Shown piece by piece: positions 32,428 to 39,483 of a stretch of DNA of 39,483 nucleotides. The notes beneath the pieces are model-generated. The model was not told the origin of the DNA, ran no database searches, and saw only the letters and a list, made by a program, of their open reading frames with translations. Each line of letters opens with the position of its first letter. The stretch's first letter is position 1. Source of the DNA: Clostridiales bacterium (GTDB lineage: Bacteria > Bacillota > Clostridia > Peptostreptococcales > Anaerovoracaceae); NCBI GenBank assembly GCA_015058185.1, contig SVCV01000003.1, positions 1 to 39,483 of the forward strand, written 5' to 3'. The translations under genes and the position numbers were made by a program.

Positions 32428-32468
32428 CAAGCCTCCGATCAAAGATCGGAGGCTTGTTCATTTCTTTT
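32428..32468 (+). terminator. Terminator after the helical protein
   Basis: CAAGCCTCCGATC / GATCGGAGGCTTG, a 13-bp perfect stem with AAA loop, then TTCATTTCTTTT. Confidence 0.8.
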
Positions 32469-32523
32469 CCTCATGCTATACTAATATTTTAGATAAAATA
32501 ACATTTTCAGGAAGGAGGACTCC

Positions 32524-33915
32524 TTGGATCCTACGCTTTCCATGATGCCTGTGCCTACAGCGCTCAGGCGCGTATCTGATTTATATATCGGTCTGCTTTT
32601 GAGCCTCTTCCTTCTTTGGACAGGCACCGGCGGCTATGAGACCATTACGGAGTCCAAGTCCCGGATGTTCCTGATTTTGGCCGGGGCCTATGTGGTGATC
32701 ACCCTGATCCTGTCCCTGGAACTGCATCTGGTGGGCCGGTGGAAGATCCCTTCCCCGAAAAACCTTTGGCGGCGGTCTTCCTTGACCCAAAAGCTGATCT
32801 TCGCTTACTGGGTTTGGAGCGGTGTTTCCACCATCCTTTCCCAAACGCCTGCGGCCTCTTTCTTTGGAATGGGGCGCATGGAAGGCTTTTTAGCCATCAG
32901 CCTTTACTGTTTGACGTTCCTGCTGATCTCCGCTTTTGCCAAGCCCGCAAAATGGTATTTGGCATTGTACGGAGTCTGCATTTCCATCTGCTGTGTGCTG
33001 GCCCTGTTCCAGCTGGCAGGCTATAACCCCTTTACCTTGTACCCGGAAGGTATGTTCTATCAGGACGGATTCGTCCTGTATGCCGGAAAGTTTCTCGGTA
33101 CTATCGGAAATATCGACTTGCTGTCCGCAGTGCTGACTTTGAGCATTCCGCTGTTTTGGGTGGGTGTGCTGCGGTTAAAAGGGAAGAAGCGCTTCCTTTT
33201 GCTGATCCCCCTGATCCTTTGCCTGACCGTATTGCTCACGGCCTATGTGGAGGGCGGTCTCCTCGGGGTATTCCTGGGCGCCTTGCTCTGCTTGCCTGTG
33301 GTACTTCCGAAAAAGGGTCGCCGGAGAAGAAACTGGACCATCGTCGTCATCGTGGTTTTGATCTTCTGCTTCGTCTTTGTGTACTTTTTCGGCGGTATGT
33401 TCAGCGGCTTCGTATACGAGGCCCACGAACTGCTCCACGGCCGGTGGGATGAAGATTTCGGCTCCGGTCGGTTAGCCATTTGGGAAATGGTCATGCCCCT
33501 CATCGGGGAGCGACCTCTCCTTGGCGGCGGTCCGGACACTTTAGGGCTGCGCAATGACCTGACCTTTGAGCGCTTCAGCGAAACCTTAGGCATTATGCTT
33601 ACCAGCAGCGTGGACAACGCGCACAACGAGTATTTGAACATCGCAGTAAATCAAGGCCTTCCCGCCCTGATCCTGTACCTGTTCGCATTGCTTACCGCCG
33701 CGGGGAAATGGGTCCGGAGATCTTCTCTGAACTCCATCGTCGCCATTTTAGGCGCCGCAATGCTGGGCTACTGCATCCAGGCCTTCTTTGGCCTGAGCTC
33801 CATTATTTCCACCCCGTACTTTTGGCTCGCTTTTGCCTTGCTCGTAGGCAATCACCACGGCGAGACTTCACAAAATACAAGCTATCGGAAAAAAGCAAGG
33901 AGGAAGAAAGCATGA
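32524..33915 (+). CDS. O-antigen ligase family membrane protein (second copy)
   Basis: This 463-aa protein starts at TTG 32524, 5 nt after GGAAGGAGG; ATGs further in lack a site. About ten to twelve membrane helices are present. The Wzy_C region has SGRLAIWEMVMPLIGERPLLGGGPDTLG and SVDNAHNEYLNIAVNQGLPALILYL, the histidine-containing outer loop of WaaL/Wzy ligases. It shares no obvious close identity with the ligase at 3009. It overlaps the giant secreted-protein gene by 4 nt (ATGA), so the two are probably made together. This points to a protein O-glycan ligase as well as the polymer-ligase option; sequence cannot decide. Confidence 0.87.
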   Translation: MDPTLSMMPVPTALRRVSDLYIGLLLSLFLLWTGTGGYETITESKSRMFLILAGAYVVITLILSLELHLVGRWKIPSPKNLWRRSSLTQKLIFAYWVWSGVSTILSQTPAASFFGMGRMEGFLAISLYCLTFLLISAFAKPAKWYLALYGVCISICCVLALFQLAGYNPFTLYPEGMFYQDGFVLYAGKFLGTIGNIDLLSAVLTLSIPLFWVGVLRLKGKKRFLLLIPLILCLTVLLTAYVEGGLLGVFLGALLCLPVVLPKKGRRRRNWTIVVIVVLIFCFVFVYFFGGMFSGFVYEAHELLHGRWDEDFGSGRLAIWEMVMPLIGERPLLGGGPDTLGLRNDLTFERFSETLGIMLTSSVDNAHNEYLNIAVNQGLPALILYLFALLTAAGKWVRRSSLNSIVAILGAAMLGYCIQAFFGLSSIISTPYFWLAFALLVGNHHGETSQNTSYRKKARRKKA

Positions 33916-36900
33916 TTTCTTCAACAAAACGTTTACTTTGCCTGAACCTGGTCATCATTCTGATCCTGGCCCTGTTCCCCATGGGTACGGTCACGGCAGC
34001 TTCTGACACAAGGGATGTGACCCTTACGGATCCTTCCGGACAAAGCCGGACTTTTTCCATCGGCGCCATTCATTTGGGCAGAACGGATCGCATTGACCTG
34101 GATGAGTGGGAGAACCCATCGGTTCCTGTGACCGGTGACGGCTGGTATTTCTCCGACGGGGTATTGACCCTTACCTCCGGCTTTGGTGACAATTATATTG
34201 TAGCCCAGGGCGACCTGATCCTTGCCTTTGAAGGGGATGTTTCCTTTTCCGGTGGGCTGTACAGTGCTATTCAGGCAGAAGGTGACATCTATTTCATGGC
34301 CAATGGCTGCGGAAATTCTGTAAATATCAAGTCCGAGGGGTCCTATCCTGCTGTTGTTGCTGATGGCAATTGCTACGCCGAATATCCCCTCAACATGACG
34401 ATTTCTGGCTATGGCGGGAAAAAGGCTATGGAAGCGAATACTTTCTATTTCAGCCTTTCCCCCACAGAGTTTGCGCAGAACGAGATCCAGGTTGGTTATA
34501 ATACCGCTTCCAACTGTGATTTGGAAACTTATCGTCCCTATCTGTGCCCCACAGGCAGTACCCTCACTCTGACTGCGGAAGATCCCATGGTCACTCTGAC
34601 GGTGAATTATAATGGCGGAACCGATTCCAATGGTGCCGCAAGCAAGGTTTACAGCAAGCCTCTTTCCCAGTGGAAGGTACTGGCTGAGGACAATATTCAG
34701 TACCCGGACGAAGTTCTTCCGGCTTTGGCGAAGTCCGGATATGTATTCCTGGGCTACAGCCGCAATCAGCACGGGATCACCGACATCTATCAGGATGCGG
34801 GAGCCTATCCCTGGGTCGTAGGCCTGGAAGATGAATTGACCGCCATTTGGCAGAAAATGCCCGCCGGCGGAGAGTACATCATTCTGCACGGCGACGGAAG
34901 AGCCATCGAGAACAATTCTGAATATGACGGCTTTGCCCGTTACGCCATTCCTCTTGTGAACGGCAAGGCTGTGCTTCCCGACAGCACCTTTGCCCGGTAT
35001 GAAAAGATCTTCCTGGGCTGGAGCGAGACTCCTGTGGATGGTCGCCTCAACCTGAAACAGGCAGGAATGGTTGAAGACCTCATGTTCCCCGGAGAGGAGG
35101 TAACCGTATCCTCCGGTACCACTCTCTACGCGGTGTATGCCAATACGGATTCCGCAGTGATCGACGGAAACGGCGGCGTGACCGCCAAGGGCAACGACAG
35201 GGTTGCAGTTTCTTACCATTTCGAAGCCAATGCCAGCAATGCAAATCTGCTGACCTATCACTACGAAGCCCAGCAGGCCGGTTGGTTCTCCAATGGGGAT
35301 AAAGCTATTATCGATTTCAATACGGAAGCCGACGGCTCCGGTACCTATATGCCCTATGCCAAGGGCCAGACCTTCGCTCAGTGGGCGGAAGCTCCCCAGG
35401 GCAGCATTTTGCTTTACAGCAACGACTACGCCACGGTGGACGGACGTTACGGAAAGGTGATCCTTCCTGCGGCTGTGGCCAGTTTTGACCTGGCCTCCGC
35501 CAACGGATTTACCTGGGTGGGACATTATTTCACAGGCTGGGCCGTTCCTCGGAGCAATAGTCCGGTGCCCCAGCTGCCTTCCGCAGATGCCAACGGACAT
35601 ATCATTCTCCATTCTCTGTGGAGTCCCTATAAGGTCAGTTACGTAGTGGATGCGGAACACACCAGCTTCAGCAAATCCGCTGCAGATGAGAACGGCAAAG
35701 TGACCATCAGCAACATGCCCTACTTTTGCTCCGATGGCAAGACCTTTAATGGATGGAATACCAAACAGGACGGTACCGGCGATTGGTATTTACCCGGAAA
35801 GACCATCCAGCTGAACAGCGACCTGACTCTCTACGAACAGACCGTTAAGCTGGAAGATGGCGAAAATGCAGTGCTCATCGAAGACCTGAGCGGAACCAAG
35901 CATTGGGAAAAGTTCATCGGCACTGCCGGCGGCGATAAGGTAACCGTAACTCTGCCCACAACCTCGCCCTATTGGGTAGGGAATGTTGGCTGGCAGGAAT
36001 ACGGATTCGAGGGCGGAAAGACCTATGATCTTCCCAAGGGTATGACCCTGAAGGCCTCCGACGGCTCTTTGGGTTCTTCCACATTCTACGGAAACGGCGG
36101 ACTCTTTGCCTATGGCAGCGTCTTCCGAAATGGTGCCGGAAATGTTTCCTTCAGCGATTTGAAGACCTATCCCGGTCTGAGTGACTTTACCTCCATTCCC
36201 ACCGGCGGGATCCTGAAGGGCTGGAGCACGGAAGCCAATCCCTCCACCCTTGGAAAACTGTACACTCCTGGAGAACGGTTGGGATACAGTGCTCCCGCAA
36301 AGCTGTACGCTTATTGGGAAGATGCCAATACCGCTTATGTAACCTTTACCGATCCGGATCAGGGCACTTCCGCAAGCGCTACTCGCTATACCGCAGGGGA
36401 GACCATCCAGCTGCCCTTTATGAGGAAGCTGGGCTATGAACTTACCGGTTGGAACGATGGTACCACCACTTATCTTCCCGGAAGTACCTATACCGTTCCT
36501 GCGGGGGAAACGACTCTGACGGCCGTGTGGAAGGATCAGGAGAAGCTGGTTGTGAACGGTGTGGAATACGATCCTGCCGGAACCTATGATCACAGCAACG
36601 GCGAAACCCAGGGTTGGAAATACGAAAACAAAAATCTTTATCTGTATAACTATAGCGGCGGACCCATTATCATGGTATCCGGCGGAAACCTTTATCTCTA
36701 TGGCACCAATACCATTACCGCTCCCGCAGGAAAGCCGGCTCTTACCTGCAATGGCAATTTGTACGTTCAGGATAACAGAGGGGGAGGCTCCAATTTTGAC
36801 GATATCGGCAGCCTGACCCTGACCGGCGGATCCGGTGCACCTGCCGTTTTTGCACAGTCCCTTACCCTTCGGGATCTGGGGCCTTACCACTTTACCGGCG

Positions 36901-38624
36901 GAGCAAGGGAGCCTGCGGTTCTTCTTGGCGCCAGCAATCTGGGACTCCATGGCGGTCATGTCATTCTGCAGGGCGGTGCCGGTGCTCCGGCTTACAAAAG
37001 CTCCTATTCCACCAGTTGGATCTCTACCTCCAGCCAGTGCGAATATTATGCGGGTGCGGATCTTTCCTCCTTGACGAAGATGACAGGCAACGAGTTTAAG
37101 GGCGAAAACTATCTCTGCACCAAGCCGGTTTATGTGACGCTTACCGTTGACGGCAACGGCGGCAAGGTCAATGGCCGAAGCAAAATCACCTTCCGGGTGG
37201 AAGCCGGATCCTACTTCCATGCCTCGGAACTTTCTCCCTATCATCCTGGCGGCACCTTCCTGCATTGGGATCGGGAAGGATCTACCCTGTACTGGGATGC
37301 CACATTCAGTGTGGGACGGGATATCACCTTAGTTGCACAGTGGTCGGAGGCTCCCTATGACCGGTATATTATGCTGAATGGGGAGGATCGCTGCACCATT
37401 AACGGCGAGGATATCGCTTATATAAAACTTCCCACAAGCGGTACTATCACCTTGCCGGAACCGGTTATGACCATCAACTCTTCCTTTGACTGCTGGCGGC
37501 TGTTGGACGAAAATAACTATGATATTGCTGCAATCCCTGCCAATACGCCGATCCCCGTAGAGTGGTTGGAAAACGGTACAGAGCTGGTTCCCGCATGGAA
37601 TAATGATTCCACCATCCTTTACCTCCATCCCAATGGCACCAGATTTACGGATACAAGTGATTTTATGATCCAGCGCTGGACTCGGAACGGACAGAACAGC
37701 ATTACGTTGGACCGCTGGCTTGGTCGGGATAATACGGACGGTTGGGTAGTGGACAGCTGGAATACCAAGGCTGACGGAACCGGTACCAAGTACACAGTCG
37801 GCAGTACCGTTACGGTTCCCAGCGGCGGTAATACGGTTCTGTATGCCCAGTGGAAGCCTGTGCTGAAGTATGTAACAAAGAAGGCCAACGACAGATTGCC
37901 TTACTATAACGACTACTACGAATCCGGCAAGCGCTACAGCGATTATGGTCGGTTTAATGGACAGTATATGGCAAGCCTTATGGGTTGGCAGACAGAAGAC
38001 GGAAAGAATTTCTACTATACCGGTGCCACGGTAAATCTGCCCGCAGGAACGACCCTGTACGCGGTTTACGGTGACTTTAATGAGGATGCCACGATCATTC
38101 TCCACGGAAATGGCGCGGATCATCCTACGGAATATATCTTCTCGCAGACCTGGACGGCGAACGATCCCTCTGTTGATCCGAGTGTTCACACAGTAACAGA
38201 AATTACGAAGTTTACCAGAGAGGGATATCGCTTTACCGGTTGGAATACAAAGGCGGATGGCTCCGGTACATCCTATGCTCCCGGTGTCCGATTTAAGGTC
38301 GGCGAAAGCGATGCAAATGGAAACAACTGGACCTGGGATGATGCATTGTTGGCAAAGCTCCCTCATGATCTGTACGCCCAGTGGGAAAAACTTCCCGAAG
38401 CGGAAGTTCCCATTCCCACGGATATGATGGAAAAAGCCAATGCGGACATTATGGTGGCTATCTACCGTGCTAACGGAGCCATGGATCGGATCGTCACCGT
38501 GCCCGATGGCAGCGATGTGGTGAAACTTTTCGATCTGAAAGACGGTATGACCTACCAGATCCTTTGCGTTTCCAATGACGGCGCTATGAAGCCCTTAACA
38601 CCTTCCGAGGAAGGCAAACTGTAA
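33912..38624 (+). CDS. Giant secreted InlB-repeat (Flg_new-like) protein with two beta-helix-like modules
   Basis: This 1570-aa protein starts at ATG 33912, overlapping the ligase stop. The signal peptide MISSTKRLLCLNLVIILILA ends near residue 29. Residues ~70-190 and ~900-1030 are repetitive beta-strand modules (GWYFSDGVLTLTSG; GWKYENKNLYLYN, NLYLYGTNTI, SLTLTGGSGAPAVF) like carbohydrate-binding beta-helix domains. Between and after them lie about ten diverged InlB B-repeat / Listeria-Bacteroides repeat units, marked by F-x-GW motifs near residues 278, 366, 539, 611, 767, 844, 1115, 1192, 1279, 1354 and 1439 (e.g. FTGWNTKADGSGTSYAPG) and by YAQW ends. The last ~60 residues are a separate small domain. 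No LPxTG, SLH or membrane anchor is visible. It is probably an adhesin-like surface or released protein. Confidence 0.9.
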   Translation: MISSTKRLLCLNLVIILILALFPMGTVTAASDTRDVTLTDPSGQSRTFSIGAIHLGRTDRIDLDEWENPSVPVTGDGWYFSDGVLTLTSGFGDNYIVAQGDLILAFEGDVSFSGGLYSAIQAEGDIYFMANGCGNSVNIKSEGSYPAVVADGNCYAEYPLNMTISGYGGKKAMEANTFYFSLSPTEFAQNEIQVGYNTASNCDLETYRPYLCPTGSTLTLTAEDPMVTLTVNYNGGTDSNGAASKVYSKPLSQWKVLAEDNIQYPDEVLPALAKSGYVFLGYSRNQHGITDIYQDAGAYPWVVGLEDELTAIWQKMPAGGEYIILHGDGRAIENNSEYDGFARYAIPLVNGKAVLPDSTFARYEKIFLGWSETPVDGRLNLKQAGMVEDLMFPGEEVTVSSGTTLYAVYANTDSAVIDGNGGVTAKGNDRVAVSYHFEANASNANLLTYHYEAQQAGWFSNGDKAIIDFNTEADGSGTYMPYAKGQTFAQWAEAPQGSILLYSNDYATVDGRYGKVILPAAVASFDLASANGFTWVGHYFTGWAVPRSNSPVPQLPSADANGHIILHSLWSPYKVSYVVDAEHTSFSKSAADENGKVTISNMPYFCSDGKTFNGWNTKQDGTGDWYLPGKTIQLNSDLTLYEQTVKLEDGENAVLIEDLSGTKHWEKFIGTAGGDKVTVTLPTTSPYWVGNVGWQEYGFEGGKTYDLPKGMTLKASDGSLGSSTFYGNGGLFAYGSVFRNGAGNVSFSDLKTYPGLSDFTSIPTGGILKGWSTEANPSTLGKLYTPGERLGYSAPAKLYAYWEDANTAYVTFTDPDQGTSASATRYTAGETIQLPFMRKLGYELTGWNDGTTTYLPGSTYTVPAGETTLTAVWKDQEKLVVNGVEYDPAGTYDHSNGETQGWKYENKNLYLYNYSGGPIIMVSGGNLYLYGTNTITAPAGKPALTCNGNLYVQDNRGGGSNFDDIGSLTLTGGSGAPAVFAQSLTLRDLGPYHFTGGAREPAVLLGASNLGLHGGHVILQGGAGAPAYKSSYSTSWISTSSQCEYYAGADLSSLTKMTGNEFKGENYLCTKPVYVTLTVDGNGGKVNGRSKITFRVEAGSYFHASELSPYHPGGTFLHWDREGSTLYWDATFSVGRDITLVAQWSEAPYDRYIMLNGEDRCTINGEDIAYIKLPTSGTITLPEPVMTINSSFDCWRLLDENNYDIAAIPANTPIPVEWLENGTELVPAWNNDSTILYLHPNGTRFTDTSDFMIQRWTRNGQNSITLDRWLGRDNTDGWVVDSWNTKADGTGTKYTVGSTVTVPSGGNTVLYAQWKPVLKYVTKKANDRLPYYNDYYESGKRYSDYGRFNGQYMASLMGWQTEDGKNFYYTGATVNLPAGTTLYAVYGDFNEDATIILHGNGADHPTEYIFSQTWTANDPSVDPSVHTVTEITKFTREGYRFTGWNTKADGSGTSYAPGVRFKVGESDANGNNWTWDDALLAKLPHDLYAQWEKLPEAEVPIPTDMMEKANADIMVAIYRANGAMDRIVTVPDGSDVVKLFDLKDGMTYQILCVSNDGAMKPLTPSEEGKL

Positions 38625-38630
38625 ATACGA

Positions 38631-38659
38631 AAAGCCCCGTGGCAACACGGGGCTTTACA
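38631..38659 (+). terminator. Hairpin after the giant protein gene
   Basis: AAAGCCCCGTG / CACGGGGCTTT, 11-bp perfect stem with a stable GCAA tetraloop. The T-tract is only three long on the plus strand, so it may be leaky toward the acetyltransferase gene. Confidence 0.65.
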
Positions 38660-38682
38660 AAAAAATCGCAGGAAGAAAAAGC

Positions 38683-39198
38683 ATGTTTAAAGAACTATTT
38701 GTACAAGATTTTGATAAGGTCTTCGGCATCATGGAGCGCAGCTTCCCCGAATCCGAGCACAAGACCTATGAGGGTCAACTGGCCCAAATGGATGAGCCCG
38801 GTTACCGGCTCTACGGACTGGAAAGCGAAGCAGGGGAGATCACAGCCTTTGCCGCTGTCCGGGAATTCGATCGGTTCGTGGTTTTGGAGCATTTGGCCGT
38901 GGATGCCAAATTCCGGAACGGAGGGCAGGGCGGTGAGATCGTGACCCATTTGCTCGCTATGTACAAAACACCCATCTGTGTGGAAGTGGAACTGCCGGAA
39001 GACGAAATGGCCGTGAAGCGGATCCGGTTTTACGAGCGGCTGGGATTTTATCTAAATCCCTACGACTACCTTCTGCCCCACCTGACCGGCGGCGGAGAAC
39101 CCACACCCATGAAAATCATGACTTCCGGCGGATATTTGACCGAAGAAGAATTCGACGAAGTCCGCACCCGGATCTATACCGACATTTATCATCTTTAG
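38683..39198 (+). CDS. GNAT-family N-acetyltransferase
   Basis: This 171-aa protein has the GNAT acetyl-CoA fold: LAVDAKFRNGGQGGEIVTHLLAMY holds the pyrophosphate-binding R/Q-x-x-G-x-G/A segment, followed by VEVELPEDEMAVKRIRFYERLGF. AGGAAGAAAAAGC precedes the ATG at 38683. The substrate is unknown. It lies 58 nt after the giant protein gene behind a hairpin, and its own terminator is at 39274-39298. Confidence 0.88.
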   Translation: MFKELFVQDFDKVFGIMERSFPESEHKTYEGQLAQMDEPGYRLYGLESEAGEITAFAAVREFDRFVVLEHLAVDAKFRNGGQGGEIVTHLLAMYKTPICVEVELPEDEMAVKRIRFYERLGFYLNPYDYLLPHLTGGGEPTPMKIMTSGGYLTEEEFDEVRTRIYTDIYHL

Positions 39199-39213
39199 AC
39201 TCCCTTTGATCTT

Positions 39214-39348
39214 GGCTCTCCCGCTTGTGGGGGAGCTGTCATCACATAGTGATGACGGAGGGGGAAATCTTATGCTCTGCACCCCGCAGAGCTTTTTTAT
39301 TGAGCCTCCCCTGTTAAGGGGAGGTGCCCCGAAGGGGCGGAGGGGTTG
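39214..39348. repeat. Dispersed palindromic intergenic repeat, copy 3 (135 bp)
   Basis: Two direct units: GGCTCTCCC ... GGGGGAGCTGTC with stem GTCATCAC/GTGATGAC (39238-39256), and GCCTCCCCTGTTAAGGGGAG with GCCCC/GGGGC and GGAGGGGTTG (39304-39348). A terminator stands between them. Confidence 0.82.
39274..39298 (+). terminator. Terminator of the acetyltransferase gene
   Basis: GCTCTGC / GCAGAGC, 5-nt loop, TTTTTT; lies inside the third repeat region. Confidence 0.85.
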
Positions 39349-39399
39349 ATGAAGCCTTTTGCTGTCATAAAATCCTTCATTCAACGGCTTGTGTCGCGA

Positions 39400-39483
39400 T
39401 TTACTCTTTTCAATTTGAGTTTAATAGGGTATTGTGTGTACAAGAAAACACGACGTCCAAAAAAACGTGAGAAAAGAGGAGGA
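39400..39483 (+). promoter_or_regulatory. Probable start region of a gene beyond the window
   Basis: A weak promoter TTTACT (39400-39405), 16-nt spacer, TAATAG (39422-39427) is followed by a leader ending in GAGGAGGA at the last bases. That is a strong ribosome site, so a start codon should lie within about 10 nt of the window edge. The gene itself is not visible. Confidence 0.4.

Noticed and set aside
33933-37265. Two long minus-strand open frames inside the giant protein gene
   Set aside because: They are out-of-phase mirrors of a gene with clear signal peptide and repeats; no start signals or motifs.
1-39483. CRISPR array, insertion sequence or prophage genes
   Set aside because: No regularly spaced direct repeats, transposase, integrase or phage structural genes are visible.

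Overview
The window looks like chromosomal DNA of an anaerobic Gram-positive Clostridia-type Firmicute (Bacillota). The signs are strong AAGGAGG-type ribosome sites, consensus sigma-A promoters, an SLH-domain protein beside CsaB/TagA-type wall-polymer genes, an LtaS-like enzyme, a ferredoxin-domain aldo/keto reductase, and a DNA polymerase I without visible proofreading residues. The family within Clostridia cannot be fixed from this stretch. No phage, IS element or CRISPR array is visible.

Layout. Positions 2-4655 (+) hold a secondary cell-wall polymer cluster: a glycosyltransferase-CsaB fusion cut by the window edge, a TuaH-like glycosyltransferase, a DUF4330 protein and an O-antigen-ligase-type membrane protein, joined by 1-4 nt overlaps or a 15-nt gap. 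Positions 4656-5026 hold the most interesting item, a compact type I toxin-antitoxin locus. It has a 28-aa Fst/holin-like membrane peptide on the - strand and a small convergent RNA on the + strand, with promoters, terminators, a Shine-Dalgarno-masking hairpin and a fold-back repeat all readable. Positions 5027-8088 (-) hold tagA, a split transketolase and a PrcB-like protein. Positions 8246-9484 (+) hold wecC, fired from a promoter overlapping that of tagA. Positions 9560-13611 (-) hold marR, citrate synthase, an SLH protein and a PHP histidinol-phosphatase.

Positions 13810-22977 (+) form a long same-strand block: hisIE, an ECF sigma factor with its anti-sigma, polA, coaE, an oligopeptide-binding lipoprotein and an LtaS-family enzyme. 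A tRNA-Leu(GAG) follows. Positions 23371-31820 are devoted to amino-acid use: an alanine/glycine:cation symporter, SstT, an Fe-S aldo/keto reductase (-), a phenylacetate-CoA ligase with its ACT-domain partner, and a complete polar amino-acid ABC importer. Positions 31991-39198 (+) hold a small helical protein, a second O-antigen-ligase-type protein overlapping a 1570-aa secreted InlB-repeat protein, and a GNAT acetyltransferase. A strong ribosome site ends the window, so another gene starts just beyond it.

How it fits together. WecC and TagA supply and transfer ManNAc-type sugars, the fusion protein pyruvylates the polymer, ligase-type proteins transfer it, and the SLH protein is the kind of protein that binds pyruvylated polymer. 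A family of dispersed palindromic intergenic repeats (13670, 31821, 39214) is present. In one case its end forms the -35 box of hisIE. Regulatory signals are repeatedly nested: the -35 boxes of gltA and of the antitoxin both sit in the loops of opposing or upstream terminators, and the ribosome site of prcB lies in a terminator arm.
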